Positions 21,579-31,839 of a stretch of DNA of 64,000 bases are shown here, piece by piece. The position numbers were made by a program, and so were the translations under genes. This DNA is from Sabellastarte sp. h YS-2021 (taxonomy: Eukaryota; Annelida; Polychaeta; Sabellida; Sabellidae), in NCBI GenBank assembly GCA_964017235.1, contig OZ024933.1, forward strand, positions 6,265,962 to 6,329,961, written 5' to 3'. Under the pieces are notes generated by a model. It was not told the origin of the DNA. It searched no databases and worked only from the letters and a program-made list of their open reading frames with translations. Within the stretch, counting starts at the first letter, position 1, and each line of letters begins with the position of its first letter.

Positions 21579-22507
21579 CTTGACATTGATATTTCTGTCC
21601 TCTATGTTCTGGGGTTCTGAAGACAGAGCAGAAGTCTGCTGAAGGTCTTCTACAGAAGGGACTAGTGGCTGCCAGATTTCCCTGTTACAATGAAGAGTCT
21701 GCAAATGCTGGCAAATTTTATACTATCAAGGCAAAGTAATGTAAGGGTTTTCTTTCTGTTCCGCATGGCTGCTTGACATGACCCTTGTTGACATGAAACA
21801 TATTTCCTGCAAACAGATAGATGGACAAAGGAACACAACCCATCTTGACCTCTGACAAACATCTTCACTGCACTTGTGGGAGAATCTGAAAGAATGACAA
21901 CCCCATCATTCATGACAGTAACTTTCTTGTAGTTTCTTCTCTAGATTTGTTCTGCCTGTCATGTCCTGAATGGATGTTGGTTTCTTACAAACATCAAGCA
22001 GATACTCCTCTGCAAAACGACAATGCATACATGATGAAGATATTTGCAGTTGCTCCGTGTCTCTGCTTTGCTGGCTGATGACAGAGCTGGAACATGAACA
22101 ATCAAAAGAAACAACATCATTAATGATGTGGAATGAAACGTGTGCATATGAAGCGGGCAAAAAATACCCCTTGCCATCATTGTAGTCATTCATTAGAATG
22201 ACTCATCCATCCTGAAAAGAAGACCGTACAGACACATGCCCACTGGTGAGTACTTGTTCCTGAAATTCACATATAAAGAACATTCCAACGACACATTTTT
22301 GGCCAAATTGTCTACCTCCATTGGTGAGTCTTTGACAACCCTTGGACCAACTCTTCCTTTTTTGGCAGGCCCAGCACTCTGGGAATGGTTATCAACAAAT
22401 GACTCGCCTAGATCATCAGATGCATGAACATCTCCAGTTTCCTGCGAAAGTTTCAGAACTACATGCCTGCAAAGACGTCTAACATAGCCCATCTCTTGGT
22501 GGATCTG
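21579..22507 (-). pseudogene. Degraded minus-strand gene with SWIM-like zinc-binding pattern
   Basis: Coding-like sequence starts after an acceptor (TTTTATTTTCAG) near 22508 with IHQEMGYVRRLCRHVV. It runs to a donor (AATGTCAAG then GTAATA) at 21578. It needs three frame changes: near 22193, near 21915 and near 21712. The middle part has SFDCSCSS about 20 residues before SSCMHCRFAEEYLL, which fits the C-x-C-x(n)-C-x-H pattern of SWIM zinc fingers. A later part has SVCRKYVSCQQGSCQAAMRNRKK. Earlier coding (KMSSVDANPSHAQHLLYQLG) may lie at 22555-22690. SWIM fingers occur in host proteins and in transposase-derived proteins, so the origin is open. The frameshifts argue that it is dead. Confidence 0.5.
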
Positions 22508-22864
22508 AAAATAAAACAATCTATTTCTCATTGAGAGGTAGGGTTATATTTTGCCTTCTCGTCTTCTGTCACATTTTCACCTAGTTGATATAACAAATGT
22601 TGGGCATGAGAGGGATTAGCATCAACAGAAGACATCTTGCCATCCTGCTTTGGCAAATGGATTATTGGGCAGCAGACTGATTACTCTGAAGTGCTCCTCC
22701 AGCGTCGGGAACAGAGACAGTTGATTGTTAAGGTTGTGCGCTAAAAATGGCTATATTTAGGTGTAAACTAGACTAAGGACGCATCTGTGGCCAGATGCTG
22801 GATGTATCCACCGACAAAGGCCAACTAACATAGTTTAGAAGATAAACAGCATTTTTCGTTAATA

Positions 22865-22890
22865 CCGTTTTTTCCGAAATATCGCCCGGG
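22865..22890. repeat. pogo left terminal inverted repeat
   Basis: It matches the complement of 27491-27518 over its whole length apart from one G and one T present only at the right end. It is preceded by the TA dinucleotide expected of this superfamily. Confidence 0.85.
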
Positions 22891-23337
22891 TCCGAAACAG
22901 CGCCGGGTCTGTATTAACGCCCTATGACAAAGACAATGAAGCATATAAACGCCGGGTCTGTATGAATGCCCCCCCCCCCACAAGCAACACCACTGCTTTG
23001 ACACTGCACACGACGCTATAAACAAACATAAATAGTAACGCATGTCTGTTGCCTTGGTTACCAGTCTGGGTACCGTACTTTGTTTTGTTGCATGTTTAAG
23101 CTTAATGTTGGATCTGTGACAAATACAAGGATACAAATACTAATTTAATAGTGTATTTACATAAAATAAAGAACAGGTGGATATAAAACTAACCTTGAAA
23201 CAGATACTGTATCACTATTGATTTTATCAGAAACTGTCTTGCTGCAGCAGCAGACAACTTTAGCTGGCAATTTTCTAACCGCAAATATATCTGAAATAGC
23301 ATCAAATCTGGAAGAATCAAGGAAGGTATCAGTATGT

Positions 23338-24462
23338 ATGAATGAAACATTGGAGTATGGTGAGAGTTTAGAGGATGAAAATGAGAAGGAAAATACCAGC
23401 ATGGGTAATGGTAATGAGGTTGAAGTAGGTAGAAGCTGCCCGAAGAAAACCGTGAATGAAAAGCAGGAGGAAATAGTTGCAGCCGCAAATGTGAGGAAGG
23501 AGACACATAAAGCTTACAGTATCCCATTTAAGCTTGAGGCTGTGGCATTTTCTGAAATGAAAAGTAAAGAGGCTGCAGCACGAAAATACGGTGTAGCTCC
23601 AAAAAGGATACAGGAATGAGTAAAACAAAAAGACAAGCTGAAGGAATGTATGGACAAACCTGGTTGGGAAAAACGTAAGAAACTTGAAGGTGCAGGAAGA
23701 AAACCGATGAGTACAAATTTAGAAGAGAAACTCTTTGACTGGATATCAGAGATGCGGGAAAAGAGGAACAGGGTTAGCCGAAAGATGGTCCGCAACAAAG
23801 CAAGGGAATTAAGCAGGCAAGATGTACAAATCCGTGAAGATGTAGAAGCAAGAGGTGACAGTAATTTTCTTGCAAGTAATGGTTGGCTGAACCGCTTCTT
23901 CCGCAGACACAGCCCGACACTCCGCCGGAAAACAACTCAGGGACAAAAGATCCCATTGCACTACATACAGAAATTGAAGAACTTTATTTACTACATTCGC
24001 AGCTTGCGAATAAAAAATTTCTATGGCATGGCTGACATGTATGCCATGGACGAAGCAGCTGTCTGGTTGGATATGCCTGGCAGTACCACTGTGAGTGGCA
24101 TTGGAGAAAGTAGTGTCCCTATACGCACTACAGGTCATGAGAAATCCAGGATAACTGTATGTCTTACAGCCAAGGCAAATGGAACAAAACTCCCCCCTAT
24201 GATAATTTTTAAGGGAAAGAGAATGGTTTGTGATGTTTCTGCTCTTCCGGGAGTTATTCCCATGATGAGTGACAATGGCTGGATGAATGAAAACCTCACT
24301 CTACAGTATCTTCATTCTACTCTGGGCAGAATGACATTCAACAGAAGACTTCTGGTGTGGGACAGTTACAGATGTCATATATCACAGGCAGTCAAGCAAG
24401 AAGCCAGGAAAATGAAAGTTGATTTGGCCATAATTCCAGGTGGATGCACAGGAATCATTCAG
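23338..24462 (+). CDS. pogo-like transposase, exon 1 (one in-frame TGA)
   Basis: Exon 1 encodes 375 codons, starting at the first ATG in frame (MNETLEYGE). An acidic N-terminal stretch is followed by a helix-turn-helix (AYSIPFKLEAVAF...AAARKYGVAPKRIQE, about residues 62-93). Codon 94 is TGA where related proteins usually have tryptophan. Next is a CENP-B-type DNA-binding region (RKPMSTNLEEKLFDWISEMR to GWLNRFFRRH). The DDE domain supplies D238 in YAMDEAAVWL and D342 in VWDSYRCH. It ends at GCTGIIQ before a donor GTATGT. By family the protein excises and inserts the element at TA. The stop would truncate it before the catalytic domain. The frame is open 40 codons upstream of the ATG, so an earlier start or 5' exon is possible. 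Confidence 0.8.
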
Positions 24463-24734
24463 GTATGTACTCAATTACTGGTAAATAAGCTAACATTTGT
24501 TAAGGCACACATTGAATACCATGTAGAGTGATTATTTTGTTGCTTACTTTGATTTTGAGTAGCTTTGGTGGTGGTTTTACTGAATTTGTTTATTATAGTC
24601 ATTTTTTGGTGATTTTACACAACCATACATACCAGTGAGTATGGTCTTGAAGAAGTGGCCTACTTTCTGCTTGATGAAATTATGTATACCGGTATATATC
24701 ATACTCAGACTTAATAGTTGCTGTATCATGATTC

Positions 24735-24955
24735 CACACTGAAAACCTTAAGCTCCTTTAAGAGAAGCAATCTCGTCTCCCACCTTCTGAGATTGAAGTT
24801 CGATTCCCGGCTTGACATCAAGTGGGAAAGCTGATGGTTTACAGAACAGAGTATTGACCAACTGTATGTATTGATTTCCTCTGCCAATAGAACTACCTGT
24901 TGCGATATGACCTAAGCGATGTTAAAATCCAAATAAATAAAGAGAAACAAAAAGG
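24735..24955 (+). mobile_element. SINE, degenerate, in pogo intron 1
   Basis: Box B-like AGTTCGATTCC is followed by CAAGTGGGAAAGCTGATGG, ACTGTATGTATTGATTTCC and a tail CCAAATAAATAAA. Box A is no longer clear. It is the same family as 26382-26617. Confidence 0.75.
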
Positions 24956-24984
24956 TTTTTCATTCTTAGTACATCCTCCACAAG

Positions 24985-25345
24985 AATCTGTACTAGTAAA
25001 TACCAAGTACGGTAGTTTAGGGTATGTGCAAACCCTGTATTCTCGCTAGTTCATCCTCAAGATTCTGCACCAGAAACTACAAGGTAGTTTAGTGGGTATA
25101 TGTAGACCCTCCATTCTCGCTAGTTCATCCTGAACATTCTGCACCAGAAACTACAAGGTAGTTTAGTGGGTATATGTAGACCCTCCATTCTCGCTAGTTC
25201 ATCCTGAACATTCTGCACCAGAAACTACAAGGTAGTTTAGTGGGTATATGTAGACCCTCCATTCTCGCTACTTAATCCTCAAGATTCTGCATTAGAAACT
25301 ACAAGGTAGTTTAGTATACCCGGTATGTAGACCCTGCATTTTTAC
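24985..25345 (+). repeat. Minisatellite, 74-bp unit, about 4.5 copies
   Basis: TCTCGCT recurs at 25041, 25115, 25189 and 25263, exactly 74 bp apart. Units contain ACTACAAGGTAGTTTAGTGGG. The two middle units are nearly identical, so the expansion is recent. Confidence 0.9.
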
Positions 25346-25607
25346 TATTGTATAAATTACACACTAGCCACTGGTTTTTTTTGTTTTTATTTTGGATAAA
25401 GGGAAGCAATGTATTATTGTAGTTGGCAACAAAGTTCTGCACAATAAACTGTCTCATATTAGCAAATAACTTCCAACTTCCTTTTTAAAAGATATATCCC
25501 TACCATCATATTACAACCTGGATTATTTGGTACTAAAACGTTTCAACTTTGAATTAATTCAGGCCAGGCATACTGGTAACCCAAAGTACCTTTTAATGTT
25601 CCATTAG

Positions 25608-25885
25608 GCACCAGATGTCTGTTGGAATGCCCCTTTCAAGGCACACTTACGGGAACTATACGAGGATTGGATGATTAAGGAAAACAAGCCTTTGACGGCT
25701 GGTGGGAATATTAAGCCTCCTTCAAAGCTGTTGATCGCAACATGGGTAAAAAGTGCATGGTCCCAACTCTCGACAGAATTAATTATTCAAAGTTTTTTTA
25801 CCTGTGCCATCAGCAATAATGTGGATTCATCAGAAGATGACTTTACTGAATGCTTGAAAGAAAAAGGATGTCTGAACAGTTGCAG
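25608..25885 (+). CDS. pogo-like transposase, exon 2 (third catalytic Asp)
   Basis: After a TTCCATTAG acceptor the frame continues exactly in phase: GIIQ joins APDVCWNAPFKAHLRELYEDW, the conserved pogo segment with the third catalytic aspartate (D378 of the spliced protein, 36 residues after D342). The exon goes on through WVKSAWSQLSTELIIQSFFTCAIS, typical of the end of the DDE_1 domain, and closes with a donor GCAG then GTAAAT. The first intron, 24463-25607, is 1145 bp and holds a SINE and a 74-bp minisatellite. Confidence 0.8.
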
Positions 25886-25934
25886 GTAAATATTGTTAAC
25901 ATTATGGCTACCGGTACATGATAAGCACCCTAGT

Positions 25935-26175
25935 GAGTGTACAGGAGACCAGGTGGTACATTGATAACACACTTGCCTCCCACCTTTGACATATGAGTTT
26001 GAATCCTGGCCAGACTTAAAGTGGGAAACTGGTAGTTTCTTACTGTTTACAGTAGAAAAACTTGACCAACTGTATGTACTGGTTTCTTCTGCCTATGAAA
26101 CTACGGTACCCATTGTGATACAATCTGTACAGTGTTGAAAGCAATGTTAAAACCCAAATACCCGGTAAATAAACA
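25935..26175 (+). mobile_element. SINE, degenerate, in pogo intron 2
   Basis: The head carries GGTGGTACATTGATAACAC and AGTTTGAATCC. The body carries AAAGTGGGAAACTGGTAG, GTATGTACTGGTTTC and AGTGTTGAAAGCAATG. The tail is AAACCCAAATACCCGGTAAATAAA. It is older than the neighbouring SINE, judging by the changes. Confidence 0.75.
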
Positions 26176-26381
26176 CTGGTACCCGGTAGTGAATGTACAG
26201 TAAGTTAGGAGAGAAATAGTATCTAGGTATTGTTGCAGGAAGTTTAATACTGTAGTGGTACTACAGATGCAGAGTACCTGGAATCTGTATACGGTACCAC
26301 AATCTTGAGTCATACCACTAGTATACACTGTCAAACTCAGTAATTTATTATAAATGATGTCAGCTTGTTCTATAAAAACAA

Positions 26382-26617
26382 GGGGTCATGGTGGCAGAGT
26401 GGTAACACTCTAGCCTCCCACCTCTGAGGCTGGGGTTCGATTCCCAGCATGGCCTCAAGTGGGAAAGCTGGTAGTTGCTTGCCGTTGGTCGGCAGTTCAC
26501 AGTACACAACCCTAGCGAACTATATGTACTGATTTCCTCCGCCCTTCCAACTACACGTCGTGATATGACCTGTACAGTGTTGAAAGCAACGTAAAACCCC
26601 AAATAAATAAAATAAAA
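26382..26617 (+). mobile_element. tRNA-derived SINE, intact, with 13-bp target duplication
   Basis: The 236-bp element has a pol III box A (TGGCAGAGTGGT) and a perfect box B (GGTTCGATTCC) in a tRNA-like head, a body with AAGTGGGAAAGCTGGTAG, and a tail of AAATAAATAAAATAAAA. It is bounded by a perfect direct repeat, TCTATAAAAACAA, at 26369-26381 and 26618-26630. That makes it a recent LINE-mobilised insertion. It lies in the second intron of the pogo gene on the same strand. I do not assign it to a named SINE family. Confidence 0.92.
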
Positions 26618-26724
26618 TCTATAAAAACAATTTGACCTGAGATGTTTAAGCCATGTAAAAACTGGACTTGGACTTAATTTTTTGGCATAAGCTTTTTTTA
26701 AAGCTTAATCTTTTTCACATATAG

Positions 26725-26866
26725 GGATGAAATTGCAGAAAAATCTAAGAAGCTTGTGGAGTGCAATGGCAACTTACAAGCACTTAATGAAAATGTTTCA
26801 AGTGAGAACTCCAGTTCCAGTACATCAGACAATGAGAGTGATGAGGACGAGGTTTCCAGTAACTGA
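26725..26866 (+). CDS. pogo-like transposase, exon 3 (acidic tail)
   Basis: The acceptor TTTTTCACATATAG restores an arginine codon across the junction and continues DEIAEKSKKLVECNGN to a serine- and acid-rich end (SENSSSSTSDNESDEDEV) and TGA. Acidic tails are common in pogo-type transposases. Exons 1 to 3 sum to 514 codons plus stop, near the usual Tigger length. Intron 2 (25886-26724, 839 bp) contains two SINEs. Confidence 0.75.
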
Positions 26867-27118
26867 TTAAAGTCATTTTGATTGACTATTGAACTATCTA
26901 CATAAAGAAATGCTAAGACATATTTTAGTTTAGGTTTATTTAAGATTTATAAAAGAAAACATTAATGTTTTACTGAAAGTACCGCTAAAATAATATTGCA
27001 GTAAAGACTGACAATTCTTTTTCCAGTGTTATCAAGGATAATTTAGTTAAGGACCATTTTTATAAGTAAAAATGAAGTTTGGTACCATTACTGGTACCTT
27101 GTACTTAATTTTTTGTTA

Positions 27119-27124
27119 AATAAA
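27119..27124 (+). promoter_or_regulatory. Poly(A) signal AATAAA downstream of the transposase gene
   Basis: A canonical AATAAA lies about 250 bp after the exon 3 stop and inside the right terminal repeat. It fits the 3' end of the transposase transcript; use is not shown. Confidence 0.5.
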
Positions 27125-27490
27125 ACTGTCTTGATTTGCAATCATTAAGTCACTAGTATTAACATCTAAGTACAAATTAACATCATATAAATAGTCTGAA
27201 CACTTGGTGAAATATGCCATACATCATTCAGCATATCCAAACATTCCCACAAAACAACCTTCTGAACTTCATTATCTTTGCTAATTGACGGCTGCAAAAA
27301 AAACGTCTGCTGAAAAGCTGGTAGCTGAGGATAGTTTCTGGTGGAAATGAAGCCTAAACAAAACATACATGACAAGTGGGTAAGTACATTATTTTCTTTA
27401 TTTCATGATTAATCAATGAACACCCTTACTCAAATTAACGCCGGGTCCGATCTAACGCCGGGGATGAAACAAATTTAAAAAAAAGGAATG

Positions 27491-27518
27491 CCCGGGCGAT
27501 ATTTCGGAAAAAAACCGG
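27491..27518. repeat. pogo right terminal inverted repeat
   Basis: It is the inverted partner of the left end and is followed by TA. Beyond it, satellite-type sequence (AAGCACTTTTAAGTTTGGCTA) starts within 10 bp. Confidence 0.85.
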
Positions 27519-27524
27519 TAAGCA

Positions 27525-27750
27525 AGCTGAAAGCACTTTTAAGTTTGGCTACCCTTATTTGACCCTGTAGCAGGGACCCAAGGTGAAGTCTGACCACATC
27601 AAAAGATTCGCAGCCCATGATTTCCTATAAGTCGTTTTCACATTGCAAACCTCTAGGACCAATAATAAGCAGGAGGGGCCCAAGGTCAAATCTGACCACA
27701 TGAAAAGATTTGCAGCCCATGACTTCCTATAAGTTGTTTTCATATTAATG
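27525..27750 (+). repeat. Dispersed monomers of the 147-bp satellite
   Basis: One and a half monomers with AAGCACTTTTAAGTTTGGCTA, AAAGATT.GCAGCCCATGA and AACCTCTAGGACCAATAATAAGC. They are diverged from the main array. They start right at the pogo right end, so the transposon may have landed in or beside satellite DNA. Confidence 0.8.
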
Positions 27751-28400
27751 AGTTGGTTATTTGAGAAATACTGGCTATCTGCAATACTTCTAGAGATAAT
27801 TTGCATTTACTCATTTTGAGTAGGTGAATAATTAGCTATGGGTCTGAAGCTTCACCAAGAGAAAGCTCTCTCAAAAGTAGGTGAATGAGTTATTTGAGAA
27901 AAATTGGATATCTGCAATACCTTTAGAGATAATTAGCATTTACTCATTTTGAGTAGGTGAATAATTAGCTAGAGGTCTGAAACTTCACCAAGTGAAAGGT
28001 CTCCCAAAAGTAGGTGAAGGAGTTATTTGACAAAAATTGGCTATCGGGAATACTTTTAGAGATAATTTGCATTTACTCATTTTCAGTAGGTGAGTAATTA
28101 CCTACGGGTCTGAAACTTCAAGTAAAAGCTCTCCCAAAAGTAGGTGAATGAGTTATTTGAGAAAAATTGGCTATCTGCAATACTTTTGAGAGATAATTCG
28201 CATTTACTCATTTTGAGTAGGTGAGTAATTACCTACAGGTCTGGAACTTCAGCATGTGAAAGCTCTCCCAAAAGTAGGTGAATGAGTTATTTAAGAAAAA
28301 TTTGCTATCTGCAATACTTTTAGAGAAAATGCAGAATTACTCATTTTTAGTAGGCAAGTAATTTAGCCACAGGCCTAATTTAGACATAAAGCCTACCAAT
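27750..28400 (+). repeat. Tandem array, family C, about 132-bp monomers
   Basis: AAAAGTAGGTGAATGAGTTATT recurs in part at 27873, 28006, 28136 and 28270 (spacings 133, 130, 134). Units carry TTTACTCATTTTGAGTAGGTG. The array is followed by a tail that shares GTCTGAAACTTCACC and the TAGGTGAATAA motif with family B. Confidence 0.85.
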
Positions 28401-28479
28401 AGAATTCTGTGGTGCACCCTCTAATATACCTTGTAAACTTGAGAAGGCTAGCTATAATATTTTTTTTCGTTAGAGCGGT

Positions 28480-29395
28480 AATGGTGAAATCTCTCTACAC
28501 ACTGCGGCTATCCAGTGGATACAATGATTTACTCAACAGTGAGAAACTGAAAGTAGATATCGGTAAGCTATGCCATGACATAGAGGTCTGCAATTTCACT
28601 CTGTTATAGCTGACCAAAAATTATGTGAATAACATATTTAAACAAAATACTGTAAATGTAATAGTTTTCAAGTTATAACTGATTTACTCAACAGTGATAA
28701 CCTCAAAGTAGCTATTACTCAGCTATGCAATGAGTTACATGTCTGAATTTTTTCTATGTTATAGCTGACCCAAAATTAGGTGAACAACATATTTAAGCAA
28801 AAGTTATAGCTGACCCAAAAGTAGGTGAACAACATATTTACACAAATTTCTGTAAATGCAATAGTTTTCCAATTGCAACTGATTTACTCAACAGTGTGAA
28901 CTTCAAAGTAGCTATTACTCAGCTATGCAATGAGCCACAGGTCTGGAACTTCACTATGTTATAGCTGACTCCGAAATAGGTGAATAACATATTGATACAA
29001 AATACTCTAAATGTAATACTTTTGAAGTTATAAGTAATTTACTCAACAGTGATAAGCTAAAAGTAGCTATTACTCAGCTATGCCATGAGCTACAGGTCTG
29101 AAATTTTACTATGTTATAGCTGACCTAAAAGTAGCTGAATAACATATTTATACAAAATTGTGTAAATGCAATAGTTTTCAAGTTACAAGTGATTTTACTC
29201 ATGATGGAAGTTACTGAAAAGCCCAAAAGTAGCTATTACTCACTTAGCTATTGAGACAGACGCCCAAGTTACTCACCATGCTGTAGCTATGAAAAAAGTA
29301 GCTGAATAACATATTTTAACAAAATGCTCTAAATGCAACACTTTTCAAGTTATAAGTGATTTAGTGCATGATTTCATGACTTTTAATGCATTTTA
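28480..29395 (+). repeat. Tandem array, family B, about 155-bp monomers
   Basis: Five to six units are marked by AAAGTAGCTATTACTCAGC, TATGTTATAGCTGACCC and TTTACTCAACAGTGATAAC. It ends in the same terminal module (CATGATTTCATGACTTTTAATGCAT) as 18.84 kb. Confidence 0.85.
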
Positions 29396-29759
29396 GACAT
29401 TTTTGTCTACCACAGGTCTAATTTAGACATAAAGCCTACCAAAAAGATAGGGTGGCGAGTCCTCTAGCATACCAAGCCACCTGCCCCATATGAAAGAAAT
29501 CTGGACAGAAATGTGGACTGTAGGTCGCTAACAAGCAATATTCCACATTTTAGACATTTTTGTCTACCACAGGCCTAATTTAGACATAAAGCCTACCAAA
29601 AAGATCGGGTGGCGAGTCCTCTACCATATCAAGCCACCTGCCAAATATGAAAGAAATCCGGAAAGAAATGTGGACTGTAGGTCGCTAACAAGAAATCTCT
29701 GCGGACACGGACGACAACGATGATGAATCCATAGTATCCCCGCTTCGCGTCGGGGATAC
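29391..29759 (+). repeat. 159-bp duplicated unit ending in a perfect hairpin
   Basis: Two copies of a unit start at TTTTAGACATTTTTGTCTACC and run through AAGCCACCTGCC to GTAGGTCGCTAACAAG. The second is followed by GGACACGGACGACAACGATG and, at 29734-29759, a hairpin with perfect 9-bp arms (GTATCCCCG and CGGGGATAC) around CTTCGCGT. A GAC-rich tail plus hairpin also closes the repeats at 42.8 and 43.9 kb. Confidence 0.7.
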
Positions 29760-30400
29760 AATTATACAGTGAACAACATATCACTAAAATATAACAGAAC
29801 AGGAAAAATAGAAATCTTCATTTTTTTGAAGAAGCAAATTTATTCAAAAACAGTTTGAAGCAGAGATGCCCAGACCCAGCGGCCTTGCAAAACATCAATA
29901 TCAACACCATATCTACCTGGATATTGTAATCATGCTTTACATCACTCAAGATTGCAGGGCATTTTTATATCAACTATATTGCATAATACACTTTTCATAA
30001 GCAAAGGTATGTTTGAAGTATAAAGTTTCTAAAGAAGAATATCAATGTTGTATAAAAAGCTTACAATTACCTTTGTATTTACAACAAAGGGAATAAAACA
30101 CCCCTTCACACACTGCTGGTCTTGAAGCCAAGTCAAACATCTTCTTTTCCAAAGATGGCAGTGATAGGTTTGACTTGGAGACAATGCCATCATCAAAAGC
30201 TGTCTTTCAAATGCATAGATTTTAATAGCAGCATCAGACGACTGCTTTACCAGCTCTTCAAGGTGTGAGGTTTGCCCTTAAATATTAAAATAAGATTAAT
30301 ATACAATATGCCATCAACAACAGAGAGGAAAAACATTAATAAAACAAGCAATCAGTGACCGATATGAATCAGTCACATATAGAGTTGGTACAGACCTTGG
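29760..30400. other. Stretch without recognised genes
   Basis: No gene or clear repeat is seen. Part of it is AT-rich, and no ORF shows a family signature. Confidence 0.5.
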
Positions 30401-31190
30401 TGAGTGACAGGATAAGTCAGGCAACAGAAGGGTCAAATCAAGGTCAAAACATGACATTGCACCCCTACACCCCCTAACCAATGTCATTATGTCCCTACCA
30501 AGTATCAACTTCCTACACCTTACGGTTGCTGAGATATAGCCCGGACAAGATTTTATAGTTCAAAGTCACTATGGCAAGGTCAAAGGTCAAATCAACGTCA
30601 GATCATGATGTTGCACACCTACATCCCCAAACCAATGTCTCTACCAAAATATCAACTTCCTACACCTTACTGTTTCCATGATATAGCCCGGATAAGATTT
30701 TATAGGCCAAAGTCACTACAGCAATTTCAAAGGTCAAATGAAGGTCACACCATGATGTTGCACACCTACACCTCCTAACCAATGTCCCTACCAGGTTTCA
30801 ACTTCCTACACCTTACCGTTTCCGCGATATAGTCCGGACAATATTTTATAGGTCAACGTCACATCAAGGTCAGACTATGACTTTGCACACCTACACCCCC
30901 TAACCAAATGTCCCTACCAGGCATCAGATTCCTACCTTACAGCTTCCGAAATATAGCCCGGACAAGACTTTATAGATTAAGGTCACTACAGCAAGGTCAG
31001 AGGTCAAATCAAGGTCAAACCATGACGTTGCACACCTACACCTCCTAACCAATGCCCTACCACATATCAACTTCCTACACCTTACAGTTTCTGAGATACA
31101 GCCCGGACAAACATTTTTGTGTCACCCGCTGGCCCATCCGGACACCATGGGTGAAAACAATACCTCGACAGCCCTTAAGGGCTGTGGGGT
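30400..31190 (+). repeat. 146-bp tandem array rich in AGGTCA, second locus
   Basis: It is the same family as 19745-20370, with TTCCTACACC spacing of 147, 146, 126 and 143 bp. Units carry CAAGGTCAAAGGTCAAATC or variants. It ends in the same CCGGACACCATGGGTGAAAAC and CAGCCCTTAAGGGCTGT module, so the two loci share an element boundary. Confidence 0.85.
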
Positions 31191-31615
31191 AAAAAACATG
31201 ATTAAGAAAGATCTAAGTCCTATACTCACACAAGGGAATCTACCTGTAGCCTACTACATATATGCACGATAAGGCAGAAATCTCTTCGATAGTCAATGAG
31301 AAAATTGTGATAAACTTTCGAAATTTTCACACTTTGTATGGGCGTACATCATTTCTAACAGCTGTGGGGGACAGACGAACATGCATTTTACGATTTATCA
31401 TGCTTGATAGATAAGGTATCTTTTAAAGGTGTGTCTCTGGTCCTTGTACTTTCACAGATGTTCACGCGAATGCGGAGGCAGACGCGGCAGAGTGATGCCA
31501 TAATGCATAAAAAGCATGCCTCTTGGCCTTATGCTGTCAGAAAAGTTGTTCTCATGGACGCCAACGTGTATGTGTATGCCACAGAGTGATGTCATAATGT
31601 CAGCTCACTGACAAG
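31190..31615 (+). repeat. Terminal module of a family B element
   Basis: TACTCACACAAGGGAATCTACC, read in pieces, together with ATATATGCACGATA, GAAATTTTCACACTTTG and GATAAGGTATCTTTT match 18930-19230 in order. No core units remain at this locus. Confidence 0.65.
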
Positions 31616-31835
31616 TCAGATTCACAGCCCATGATTTCCTATAGGTTGGTTTACCATCCCAAAGCTGTACAACATATAATAAGCGAGTTATAAGCACTTT
31701 TAAGTTTGGCTATCCTCGTTTGACCTTGAAGGAGGGGACCAAGGTCAAATCTCACCACATCAAAAGATTCCCAGCCCATGATTTCCTATAGACTGGTTTA
31801 CCATCCCAAACCTGTACGACCAATAATAATAATCA
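31615..31835 (+). repeat. Dispersed monomers of the 147-bp satellite
   Basis: About 1.5 monomers with CAGCCCATGATTTCCTATAGG, GGTTTACCATCCCAAA and CGTTTGACCTTGAAGGAGGGG. They are closer to the main array than the monomers at 27.5 kb. Confidence 0.85.
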
Positions 31836-31839
31836 TTTT

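Larger units (their letters stand above)
22865..27518 (+). mobile_element. pogo/Tigger-like DNA transposon with intron-containing transposase (4.65 kb)
   Basis: The ends are inverted repeats of about 26-28 bp: CCG or CCGG, a T run, then CCGAAATATCGCCCGGG, facing outward to TA on both sides (22863-22864 and 27519-27520). TA target duplication and the encoded protein place it in the Tc1/mariner-pogo group. Just inside both ends lie copies of AACGCCGGGTC or close variants, candidate transposase-binding sites. The interior carries one plus-strand gene in three exons, four later insertions or arrays in its introns, and a poly(A) signal after the last exon. It is complete in structure, with one nonsense codon in the transposase. 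Confidence 0.85.

Noticed and set aside
22193..22531. Reading the SWIM-like segments as an intact single gene
   Set aside because: Three frame changes are needed in less than 1 kb and no splice sites explain them, so a pseudogene is more likely.
26382..26460. A functional tRNA gene
   Set aside because: Box A and B are present, but the sequence does not close into a full cloverleaf, continues into a SINE body and tail, and is bounded by target duplications.
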